DNA from: an uncultured Flammeovirgaceae bacterium
Lineage (GTDB): Bacteria > Bacteroidota > Bacteroidia > Cytophagales > Cyclobacteriaceae
Reading direction: 5' to 3'
DNA: 5,216 bases
Assembly (NCBI GenBank): GCA_946886805.1
Contig: CAMPJM010000331.1
Location: 1 to 5,216, forward strand
Made by a program: the position numbers and the translations under genes. This document shows positions 1 through 5,216 of the stretch, piece after piece (position 1 is the stretch's first letter; each line of letters opens with the position of its first letter). The notes under the pieces were generated by a model. The model saw only the letters and a program-made list of their open reading frames with translations, was not told where the DNA came from and searched no databases.

Positions 1-324
1 CAATCCATTGATAGCGCTTCTTTTTCACCAATAGAAAAACCAAAAGGAGGCCTTATAACCTTGGTAATAGAAGCTTCAAAAAACGACGAGCTGGTCGAAT
101 GGATGATGAATGCCGAACTTAGGAAAAGTGGCACAATAGCAGTACTTGGCAGAGAAACCGAGGGGGCCATGAGAAAACTCGTTTTTAAAAATGCCTATTG
201 CGTACAATTTCACGAAAGATTCCGTTCTGTGGGTGCTTCGCCCATGCAAACCTCCCTGACTATTTCTTGTGGAGAGTTGAAGGTAGATAATAATACTTAT
301 AAAAGCGACGGATTTCCTACTTAA
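1..324 (+). CDS. tssD: TssD (Hcp-family) type VI secretion tube protein, C-terminal part; 5' end outside window
   Basis: The frame is open from base 1 to a TAA at 322-324, giving 107 residues. I recognise the Bacteroidota TssD pattern: a KPKGG.I.L.IE strand, then ELVEWMM, then KSGTIAVLGRE, a LVFKNAYCVQFHERF strand and a final SPMQTSLTISCGELKV strand. TssD of this group is about 130 residues, so only some 20-25 N-terminal residues are missing and the C-terminus looks natural, not fused to the next gene. Family knowledge: TssD/Hcp forms hexameric rings that stack into the expelled T6SS tube and can carry effectors in the lumen. The TTG at position 61 lies inside the conserved fold and is not the real start. 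The next gene begins one base after the stop, which suggests translational coupling with an effector. Confidence 0.88.
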   Translation, partial: QSIDSASFSPIEKPKGGLITLVIEASKNDELVEWMMNAELRKSGTIAVLGRETEGAMRKLVFKNAYCVQFHERFRSVGASPMQTSLTISCGELKVDNNTYKSDGFPT

Positions 325-325
325 T

Positions 326-1354
326 ATGGTACAAGGATATAATTATATAAAACAACTGTTGGAGGCTACCATGCAGGAAGCGGTAGACGTAGCCAACCAC
401 CAGTATAGAACGTGCCAGGAAAAGGATTATACAGTAACGCTCACAAGAGTGCTTGATGAGAAAATGGGGGATTTAGCTCTCCGGCTTCCGGGCTTAGCAC
501 TAAACGCAGGCTTAACCAGCAGTATAGATGCCGAAATTAGCGTTAATGTGGTCATAGAGGAGCTGAATATGACTGCAATAGAAATTTATGATGCTAATAA
601 CAAAATACCTGGAAAAATTTCTACAAGCTATAAGACGCACGCAGGCTTTACTGCCAATAATAAGAAATACGAAATTAAATGTTGGATAGAAATAAGTCCA
701 GTGAAATTTCAAATTGACCCTAAAAAGGTTCAAAGCGGTGTCCCGTTTAAGCTGAACGACAACGGCACTGATACGATTCCCTTCACAGATGGTGCGACAC
801 TACCTTTTTTTAGGGATGTGCCACCACCTGTGGTTATAAAAGACGCGGAGGAAAAGAAGGAGGAGGGCTGGTTAGGAAAGGGTCTGGATTTTACAAACAA
901 GCAGTTTAATTTTGGCGCTGATCTAACGGACGGAATCGTTACGGGCTACAATAAAATAGAGAATGATTTTCTGAGAAGCAAATACCATAAATTATCAAAG
1001 CTGAGTTTTATCAAATGGAAATCAGGAGAGATGTTCCAAAAAGCAGAAAAATGGATAAAGGGTGGAACAAAATTCGGAAAATACGCTGGACCGGCCGGAA
1101 CATTGTTGTCTGCCGGAATGGTGTGGTATGAGATTGAAAATAATAAATGGGATGCTCACACTATAGTGGATGGCGCAATGGTAGCAGTAGCTGGTACTAT
1201 TTTAATTATAGCAGCGGTTACAACAGCTCCCGTAACAGGTACTGCTGCTGCTATCTTGATGGGTTTTGCCGCATATGGAGTAATTGATTATACTTTAGAT
1301 GCCAGTGGATGGCTAGATACCAATTTTGGCCGAAAATCAGAACTTTGGGATTAA
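326..1354 (+). CDS. Putative T6SS effector: unrecognised N-terminal domain, conserved linker, hydrophobic C-terminal toxin region
   Basis: This 342-residue protein starts at an ATG one base after the tssD stop (TAATATG). Residues 1-140 are a soluble mixed domain that I do not recognise. A linker follows at about 141-180 with LNDNGTDTIPF, FFRDVPPP at 161-168 and an acidic/lysine stretch DAEEKKEE. Residues 180-250 are polar and aromatic-rich. The C-terminal 90 residues hold AGPAGTLLSAGMVWYE, WDAHTIVDGA (W275) and a long Gly/Ala/Val-rich hydrophobic region (about 281-325) with FAAYGVIDY, ending FGRKSELWD. No nuclease, peptidase or other catalytic motif is visible. The linker and everything after it recur in the orphan tip downstream, which marks a modular toxin. 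Inference: a T6SS cargo whose tip inserts in target membranes. The adjacent membrane-protein immunity genes support that, but an enzymatic activity is not excluded. Confidence 0.72.
   Translation: MVQGYNYIKQLLEATMQEAVDVANHQYRTCQEKDYTVTLTRVLDEKMGDLALRLPGLALNAGLTSSIDAEISVNVVIEELNMTAIEIYDANNKIPGKISTSYKTHAGFTANNKKYEIKCWIEISPVKFQIDPKKVQSGVPFKLNDNGTDTIPFTDGATLPFFRDVPPPVVIKDAEEKKEEGWLGKGLDFTNKQFNFGADLTDGIVTGYNKIENDFLRSKYHKLSKLSFIKWKSGEMFQKAEKWIKGGTKFGKYAGPAGTLLSAGMVWYEIENNKWDAHTIVDGAMVAVAGTILIIAAVTTAPVTGTAAAILMGFAAYGVIDYTLDASGWLDTNFGRKSELWD
746..865 (+). repeat. Linker repeat, copy 1 (inside the full-length effector)
   Basis: This about 120-bp segment encodes the LNDNG...FFRDVPPP...DAEEK linker. 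It matches 1769-1888 without gaps at an offset of exactly 1023 bp, with about 12 mismatches by hand count (roughly 90% identity). Many of the differences are synonymous third-base changes. The offset is a multiple of three, so both copies read in the same frame. Such a conserved stretch ahead of variable tips is where polymorphic toxins exchange their C-termini. Confidence 0.9.
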
Positions 1355-1373
1355 GCTTATAAAATATGAAAAA

Positions 1374-1760
1374 ATGCTAAAAGTATTTCTAAAATACGAT
1401 TTTGCTCTTGCAACATGGTTTGTTCCTAAGAAAAACACAGGTATTGAACCTGTCATCTCCCATTTATTTTTAACAAAAATTAGTTTTATTTTCTTTGCAC
1501 TATTTGCTGTTGTTATTAATCTTCTACCTTTCTCAATACCATCAGAGATTACTACGATATTGTTAATACTTATAATAGCGTTAATTATGTACGGCTTTCA
1601 AAAAACAGTGGCAAGATCAGTGAAAAAATATGAGCTAAGAAAAGAGTATAAATACCTGACCAAAGGAGAGCGGAGAAAAAGAAATGCGATTGGTCTTTTT
1701 CTTATGTTCTTTGTCTATTTAGGAGCTTGTTTTGTAGCTATAATAATGTCGGGTGATTAG
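1374..1760 (+). CDS. Putative immunity protein 1, three-helix membrane protein
   Basis: The product has 128 residues. The frame runs further upstream to an ATG at 1326, but all paralogues begin M-(L/I)-(K/R)-x-x-L-K-Y-D, so the ATG at 1374, 19 bases after the effector stop, is the better start. Residues 1-35 contain KYDFALATWFVPKK. Predicted helices lie at about 36-53, 58-75 and 105-125. Between helices 2 and 3 is a very basic stretch with KYELRKEYKYL and ERRKRN; by the positive-inside rule this loop is cytoplasmic, so the N-terminus is in and the C-terminus out. Position right behind the toxin gene and inner-membrane topology suggest it protects against that toxin. I do not recognise the family. 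Its last 150 bases are almost identical to the third copy. Confidence 0.75.
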   Translation: MLKVFLKYDFALATWFVPKKNTGIEPVISHLFLTKISFIFFALFAVVINLLPFSIPSEITTILLILIIALIMYGFQKTVARSVKKYELRKEYKYLTKGERRKRNAIGLFLMFFVYLGACFVAIIMSGD

Positions 1761-2365
1761 GGACTCTCTTTGAACTGAATGACAACGGCACCGATACGAT
1801 ACCCTTCACCGATGGTGCAACACTGCCTTTTTTTAGGGATGTGCCACCACCTTTGGTTATGAAAGACGCGGAGGAAAAGACGGAAGAGAGGGACTTGTTT
1901 GGTGAAGCTTATGATTTAGGCCAGAAGAATTATAATCTTGGGGTGGATGGAAGCGATTTATACAGCAAATGGTATTTTAAAGAAAAAGGTCAGTTGAGGC
2001 GCAACAAGATCCATAAGTTTTCTGAGTTAACAGAAAGAAAATGGAATTGGAAATGGAATTCAGCAAAGGTATCTAAGACCACCAGAAGTTGGGCACGATC
2101 CGGATCAAAAATTGCCAAAAGGTTTGGACCTTGGGGTTTGGGTTTGTCTGGGGGAATGGTGGTTTATGAAGTAGGAACAGATACTTGGGATGCCCATACA
2201 TTTGTTGACGGAGCTTTAATAATTGTAGGCGTGGGTCTATTAATTTTTGGTGGATGGGCCGTAGCAGGCACTGTGGTAGCGGCTTATGGAGTAGCAGACT
2301 ATCTTTTCGATTTAGGTGGGATGTGGGATTCAGGTGTAGGTCGTGAATCAGGTATATGGGATTAA
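1757..2365 (+). CDS. Orphan effector C-terminal toxin tip (linker plus toxin, no N-terminal domain)
   Basis: The frame is open from 1757, just after a TGA at 1754-1756, and reads the linker LNDNGTDTIPF...FFRDVPPP straight into a toxin region. The first usable start is only a GTG at 1841 (175 codons to the stop), inside the linker; an ATG follows at 1859. The whole tip parallels the full-length effector: AYDLGQKNYNLG against GLDFTNKQFNFG, then LSGGMVVYE, WDAHTFVDGA, a Gly/Val-rich hydrophobic stretch, VAAYGVADYLFD and GRESGIWD at the C-terminus. It lacks the N-terminal 140 residues needed for the presumed delivery by TssD, so on its own it is probably silent or undelivered. It resembles the orphan toxin modules known from CdiA and Rhs loci. 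Its immunity gene starts 11 bases downstream. Expression from the GTG is possible but unproven. Confidence 0.75.
   Translation, partial: LGTLFELNDNGTDTIPFTDGATLPFFRDVPPPLVMKDAEEKTEERDLFGEAYDLGQKNYNLGVDGSDLYSKWYFKEKGQLRRNKIHKFSELTERKWNWKWNSAKVSKTTRSWARSGSKIAKRFGPWGLGLSGGMVVYEVGTDTWDAHTFVDGALIIVGVGLLIFGGWAVAGTVVAAYGVADYLFDLGGMWDSGVGRESGIWD
1769..1888 (+). repeat. Linker repeat, copy 2 (front of the orphan toxin tip)
   Basis: This is the second copy of the 746-865 segment, starting nine bases after the stop of immunity gene 1. The peptide is nearly unchanged (LNDNGTDTIPF, GATLPFFRDVPPP, DAEEK) although no good start codon precedes it. That fits a displaced piece of a former full-length effector. 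Confidence 0.9.
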
Positions 2366-2376
2366 TTTTAAATTAA

Positions 2377-2772
2377 ATGATAAAAACATTATTAAAATAC
2401 GATTATTGTACGGCAGAATGGTTTGCTTCTTCTCATGACAGGGTTTTGCCTGGGGTGTCGTTTATCTTTTTAGGAAAATTGAGCTGGATTTTTTTGTCAT
2501 TATATTGCATTGCTTTGCATTATATTCCCTACAAGTTTTCAATAGAAGTGCTTGTTATTGGGGTTATGGCAGGCATGTTTTTAATCGTGTATAGCTTGCA
2601 AAAAACAATTTGGAGGCTGGTCAGGAAATATGATTTGAGAAAAGAATATAAGTATTTAAGCAAGAGTGAAAAAAGAAAAAGAAATTTTGTTGTATTAGCA
2701 AGTTGTATACTTGTCTACGGTGGCTCTTTTTATATCGCCGTTAAAATGATTGGTGGATATGCAGTTAATTAA
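2377..2772 (+). CDS. Putative immunity protein 2, three-helix membrane protein, partner of the orphan tip
   Basis: The product has 131 residues and starts 11 bases after the orphan tip, after an A/T-only leader typical of Bacteroidota. It has the family layout: KYDYCTAEWF near the N-terminus, helices at about 35-51, 56-74 and 104-122, and a basic cytoplasmic loop with KYDLRKEYKYL and EKRKRN. It departs from copies 1 and 3 in two places. The VPKK..GIEP stretch is replaced by ASSHDRVLPG, and the C-terminus is VKMIGGYAVN, shared with copy 4. Inference: the cognate immunity protein of the orphan tip, since each toxin tip here is followed at once by a family member. The differences from copy 1 may reflect specificity for a diverged toxin. 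Confidence 0.73.
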   Translation: MIKTLLKYDYCTAEWFASSHDRVLPGVSFIFLGKLSWIFLSLYCIALHYIPYKFSIEVLVIGVMAGMFLIVYSLQKTIWRLVRKYDLRKEYKYLSKSEKRKRNFVVLASCILVYGGSFYIAVKMIGGYAVN

Positions 2773-2793
2773 AACATTTCTTTTCTGCATGAA

Positions 2794-3180
2794 ATGCTAA
2801 GAAATATTTTAAAATATGACTACTGCCTTGCCGAATGGTTTGTGCCCAAAAAGCGGGTAATGGGGATTGAGCCAATGGTTTCTTTTTTATTTTTAACAAA
2901 GGTTAGTTTTGCTTTTTTTGCGTTTTATTTTACGTTTATTAGCTATTTGCCATTTAGGCCCGCTTCAGAAATTGTCATTACAATTTTGGTGGGAGTTGTT
3001 TTATTCATAATGTGCGGGTTTCATAACGCAGTGGCAAGATCAGTGAAAAAATATGAGCTAAGAAAAGAGTATAAATGCCTGACCAAAGGGGAACGGAGAA
3101 AAAGAAATGCGATTGGTCTTTTTCTTATGTTCTTTGTCTATTTAGGAGCTTGTTTTGTAGCTATAGTAATGGTAGGGTAA
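2794..3180 (+). CDS. Putative immunity protein 3, orphan array member, mosaic gene
   Basis: The product has 128 residues and begins 21 bases after copy 2, with no toxin gene between them. The N-terminus (KYDYCLAEWFVPKKRVMGIEPMV) is almost that of the broken fifth copy. The C-terminal 45-50 residues are almost those of copy 1, down to DNA level (3029-3171 against 1606-1748, four mismatches in 143 bases, all transitions). The middle, with helices at about 36-53 and 58-75, is more diverged. Helix 3 is at about 105-125. This is what recombination or gene conversion between array members would leave. Without an adjacent toxin it may protect against related toxins of other strains, or be a spare left by loss of a tip. 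Confidence 0.72.
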   Translation: MLRNILKYDYCLAEWFVPKKRVMGIEPMVSFLFLTKVSFAFFAFYFTFISYLPFRPASEIVITILVGVVLFIMCGFHNAVARSVKKYELRKEYKCLTKGERRKRNAIGLFLMFFVYLGACFVAIVMVG

Positions 3181-3219
3181 CCCACCTATAGTAAAAAGTG
3201 CGAGTAGTAATAATAATGA

Positions 3220-3621
3220 ATGATTAAATTTTTTTTAAAATACGACTACTGCCTTGCGGAGTGGTTTGTTCCTAAAAAAAGAAAATCAGGGATTGAGCCT
3301 ATGGTATCCTATCTTTTTTTAGGAAAATTAAGCTTTATATATTTTTCGATTTATTGTATAATCATTCATTATATACCTTACAAGCTCTCAATTGAAGCTT
3401 TAGTAATAGGAATAATGGCTGGCATGGCTTTAATTATGTATGGCTTTCAAAAATCAGTTGCACGATGGATGAAGGAGTATGAGTTAAGAAAGGAATATAA
3501 ATATTTACCCCTAAACGAAAGAAGAAAAAGGAATTTTATTGGATTAACAAGCTGTATATTTATTTTCTATGGGTCATTCTTTATTGGTGTGAAAATGATT
3601 GGTGGATATGCGGTTAATTAA
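3220..3621 (+). CDS. Putative immunity protein 4, orphan array member, mosaic gene
   Basis: The product has 133 residues and starts 39 bases after copy 3, behind a short GTAGTAATAATAATGA leader. The N-terminal part (KYDYCLAEWFVPKK, then GIEPMV) follows copies 1 and 3, but the rest follows copy 2: LGKLSF, IHYIPYKLSIEALVIGIMAGM and the terminal VKMIGGYAVN. Helices are at about 36-51, 56-75 and 105-123, with the usual basic loop ELRKEYKYL...ERRKRN. It is thus a second chimera between the two subtypes in the array. No toxin gene lies next to it. The role as immunity protein is inferred from family and position only. Confidence 0.72.
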   Translation: MIKFFLKYDYCLAEWFVPKKRKSGIEPMVSYLFLGKLSFIYFSIYCIIIHYIPYKLSIEALVIGIMAGMALIMYGFQKSVARWMKEYELRKEYKYLPLNERRKRNFIGLTSCIFIFYGSFFIGVKMIGGYAVN

Positions 3622-3643
3622 ACACTCTTTCTGGCTGCTTTAA

Positions 3644-3925
3644 ATGTTAAGAAGAATACTTAATTATGACTACTGCCTTGCCGAATGGTTTGTACCCAAA
3701 AAACGGGTAATTGGGATTGAACCAATGGTTTCTTTGTACTATAGTTGACAGAATATTCAATTATTCAATTGGTTCTTCAATTTTATGCATTGGTATTGCT
3801 TTTCAATAAAGAATCTGTTCAATGGTATATGAGAGCAACTAAAAAATCGCTTTAATTATTTAGTGTTTGTACTTTTGTGTTAACCTCCAGTTGAAAAATG
3901 ATTAGTGGATATCTGCAAGCTAAAC
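3644..3925 (+). pseudogene. Decayed fifth immunity-gene copy with internal deletion, frameshift and stops
   Basis: An ATG at 3644, 22 bases after copy 4, opens a frame closely matching copy 3 (YDYCLAEWFVPKKRVIGIEPMVS), but it stops at 3746-3748 after 34 residues. The frame one base back then reads YSIIQLV, ALVLLFNKESVQWYMR (3757 to about 3834), which lines up with LSIEALV...ALIMYGFQKSVARWMK of copy 4 after loss of the helix 1 region. Stops follow at 3853-3855 and 3892-3894. At 3895-3912, still in this frame, KMISGY matches the terminal KMIGGY of copies 2 and 4, and the DNA there agrees over about 20 bases. The total span is about 280 bases against about 400 in intact copies. The 5' match is strong, the middle match moderate. 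A short peptide from 3644-3748 could still be made. Confidence 0.7.
3755..3770 (+). repeat. Short tandem duplication, two perfect 8-bp units (ATTCAATT)
   Basis: Two adjacent identical octamers lie inside the decayed immunity gene, with a partial third (TTCAATTT) from 3776. It is probably a slippage product in sequence no longer under selection. Confidence 0.6.
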
Positions 3926-3965
3926 GTTCATTTCCCCCTAAAAACCCTTTTAAATAAACTTTACC

Positions 3966-4892
3966 TTGAAAAGTAAATTCAATTTTTTTACGACATACTT
4001 TATAAGCATCTTCTCCCTTTTATTTTTTTTGGGCCTTGGAGGTCTGTTAACAACAGTAGGCATTTTGGAAATACATATTCCGATGATAATTATTGGGTTA
4101 GCCTTTATTTCTGCGGGTGTATATGTCGTGTATTGGACGATAAAACAGGTACCTCGGATACACATAGACCATACTAAAATCCGTTTGGTAACGCTATTTG
4201 ATTGTAAAGAAATTTTTTGGGGAGATATAAAAAGAATAAGATTTACAGGAAAAGGTTCATTTGTCGCAAACTTAAACACCCCCACTGAATGTATGACAAT
4301 CTTTATGCGAGACGGGAGAAAGGTGCAGGTTTTTGACCAATTTTATTCCAACTCTCCTTTATTAAAACAATATGTAAAAAGATTTCATGAGCGAGAAAGA
4401 AATTCGAATTCAATTATTCTCACAGAAACAGATATTAATTACCAATTGATCAGACTTGAAAAATTTAAATATGTAAAAGGACGAAAATATTCATTATCTA
4501 ATTTTACTTTAATCGTAGCTATTCCATTATTTATTATATTCTTAAAAATTGAGAAGCCTGATAATCCGGCACTTCTGATGCTATTTACGGGTTTTCTTTA
4601 TCTTTTTTTATTCTTAATAACTGCCTTTTCAAGTAACTATATAGGTATATCTAATAAATTCCTGATAGTGAAAAACAATTATTTTCCATGGATACGAAAA
4701 ATTTATCTCCTAACAGAAATTAAGGAAATAGTATTTGAGTCTCCACCAAAAATACCTGATTGCTTTAGAATTATTACCCATTCTTTTTCGAATAAAAGCT
4801 TTCCGGCAAGACTATTACGTGATAAGGATTGGAAAGCACTGAGTAAATTAATAAAAGCAGAAGGTGTTAGAGTTAGAAATGAACTATTATAG
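3966..4892 (+). CDS. Polytopic membrane protein with two similar soluble modules (possibly bacterial PH-like), function unknown
   Basis: The product has 308 residues from a TTG. An in-frame TAA lies at 3951-3953, there is no ATG or GTG between it and the TTG, and the first internal ATG (residue 40) falls inside a helix, so the TTG is the best start, though a lost ATG start is possible. Predicted helices are at about 9-31, 36-60, 178-194 and 201-222. Each helix pair is followed by a soluble region (61-170 and 223-308). The two regions look like a repeat: strand, aromatic-rich strand, then a short helix-like turn, as in KEIFWGDIKRIRF and RKIYLLTEIKEIVF, each ending in an amphipathic helix (LLKQYVKRF; WKALSKLIKAEG). 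Helix pair plus beta module recalls bacterial PH-domain membrane proteins, but I cannot confirm it. It follows the immunity array on the same strand and could be an unrelated immunity or accessory protein. Confidence 0.65.
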   Translation: MKSKFNFFTTYFISIFSLLFFLGLGGLLTTVGILEIHIPMIIIGLAFISAGVYVVYWTIKQVPRIHIDHTKIRLVTLFDCKEIFWGDIKRIRFTGKGSFVANLNTPTECMTIFMRDGRKVQVFDQFYSNSPLLKQYVKRFHERERNSNSIILTETDINYQLIRLEKFKYVKGRKYSLSNFTLIVAIPLFIIFLKIEKPDNPALLMLFTGFLYLFLFLITAFSSNYIGISNKFLIVKNNYFPWIRKIYLLTEIKEIVFESPPKIPDCFRIITHSFSNKSFPARLLRDKDWKALSKLIKAEGVRVRNELL

Positions 4893-5024
4893 ATTAGTTC
4901 TATTGCTCAGTTCTTACGAATCATGTTCCCCTTCACTGCAAAAATTATTTTCATCCAGATAATCAATGTGCTTCATTTTATCTACCGCCTCCACTAACAC
5001 CAAGCACAAATTACCCGACACAAA

Positions 5025-5057
5025 AAACACCTGATAATTTAAATCTACCAGGTGTTT
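5025..5057 (-). terminator. Probable bidirectional rho-independent terminator between convergent genes
   Basis: A perfect 9-bp inverted repeat, AAACACCTG (5025-5033) and CAGGTGTTT (5049-5057), encloses a 15-base loop. Read on the minus strand the stem runs into TTTTTT, 22 bases after the TerC-like stop. On the plus strand it is followed by a looser T-rich stretch (TTTCTTAATATTTTTT), so it may also end transcripts from the 3966-4892 gene. Confidence 0.75.
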
Positions 5058-5078
5058 CTTAATATTTTTTAGAAAAGC

Positions 5079-5216
5079 CTATTTCTTGACTTTATCTGAC
5101 AACTGGCTTTCATTCATCATCTTCTGTTTTAACTGAACAGGTTCGGTAGTTTTTTTCTTCATTCGCAAATTTAGAACCTCTACCAATAATGAGAAGAAGA
5201 TAGCGAAGTAAACATA
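5079..5216 (-). CDS. TerC-family integral membrane protein, C-terminal end; 5' part outside window
   Basis: Read on the minus strand the frame is open from the window edge to a TAG at 5079-5081, giving 45 residues. It begins YVYFAIFFSLLVEVLNLRMKKK, a last membrane helix followed by a basic stretch, as I know it from the C-terminus of Bacteroidota TerC/Alx-type proteins (YFA..FS..VE.LN.R.RKK). The remaining tail is polar and lysine-rich and not conserved as far as I can tell. Family knowledge: TerC-type proteins are multi-helix inner-membrane proteins linked to metal-ion (manganese) handling and tellurite resistance. The gene converges on the T6SS-linked block and probably marks the neighbouring chromosomal background. 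The call rests on one short motif. Confidence 0.62.
   Translation of the reverse strand, partial: YVYFAIFFSLLVEVLNLRMKKKTTEPVQLKQKMMNESQLSDKVKK

Noticed and set aside
300..340. Possible TssD-effector fusion split by a frameshift
   Set aside because: TssD ends at its normal length after the last conserved strand, and the effector has its own ATG, so two coupled genes are the simpler reading.
512..733. Minus-strand open frame of 73 codons
   Set aside because: It lies fully within the effector's N-terminal domain, shows no family features and is a reverse-frame shadow.
1326..1373. Longer start for immunity gene 1, overlapping the effector end
   Set aside because: The extra 16 residues have no counterpart in the four paralogues, which all begin at the position matching the ATG at 1374.
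3870..3877. TACTTTTG, matching the Bacteroidota -7 promoter consensus TAnnTTTG, 88 bases before the 3966 gene
   Set aside because: No TTG-type -33 element is seen at the required spacing, and such octamers are common in AT-rich DNA.
3950..4285. Minus-strand open frame of 111 codons
   Set aside because: It is opposite the first helices and first soluble module of the 3966-4892 gene, with lysine-rich low-complexity sequence expected from the complement of that gene.
4914..5078. Minus-strand frame continuing in phase for 55 codons after the TerC-like TAG, including a 20-residue ATG peptide (4976-4914)
   Set aside because: It runs through the terminator hairpin and shows no recognisable motif. 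A readthrough extension or small gene cannot be supported.

Overview
The window is AT-rich and reads as Bacteroidota DNA. It opens with the end of a Bacteroidota-type TssD (Hcp) tube protein, its genes start without clear Shine-Dalgarno sequences after A/T-rich leaders, and it closes with a minus-strand tail resembling a Bacteroidota TerC-family protein. The genus cannot be given from the sequence.

Layout: positions 1-3748 look like one plus-strand effector/immunity locus of a type VI secretion system (subtype iii). The order is the tssD tail (1-324), a full-length putative effector with a hydrophobic, Gly/Ala-rich C-terminal toxin region (326-1354), a three-helix membrane protein as likely immunity gene 1 (1374-1760), an orphan toxin tip without its own N-terminal domain or a good start (about 1757-2365), and then three more members of the same immunity family (2377-2772, 2794-3180, 3220-3621). 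A fifth, broken family member follows (3644 to about 3925). Next come a polytopic protein with two similar soluble modules (3966-4892), a probable bidirectional terminator (5025-5057), and the convergent end of a TerC-like gene (5079-5216).

How the parts may work together: TssD would form the secreted tube, and the effector encoded one base downstream would be its cargo. The C-terminal region is hydrophobic and every putative immunity protein is an integral membrane protein, so the simplest reading is a membrane-targeting (pore-forming or depolarising) toxin neutralised in the inner membrane. No function is proven by the sequence.

The most notable point is the modular arrangement. A roughly 120-bp linker in the full-length effector (746-865) is repeated 1023 bp later at the front of the orphan tip (1769-1888), in the same reading frame. 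Recombination between the copies would remove the first toxin tip and immunity gene 1 and fuse the effector N-terminus in frame to the second tip. The immunity genes are mosaics of one another, with a 143-bp block 97% identical between genes 1 and 3, and the array ends in a decayed copy. The locus therefore looks like a tip-switching toxin reservoir with an expanding and decaying immunity array.
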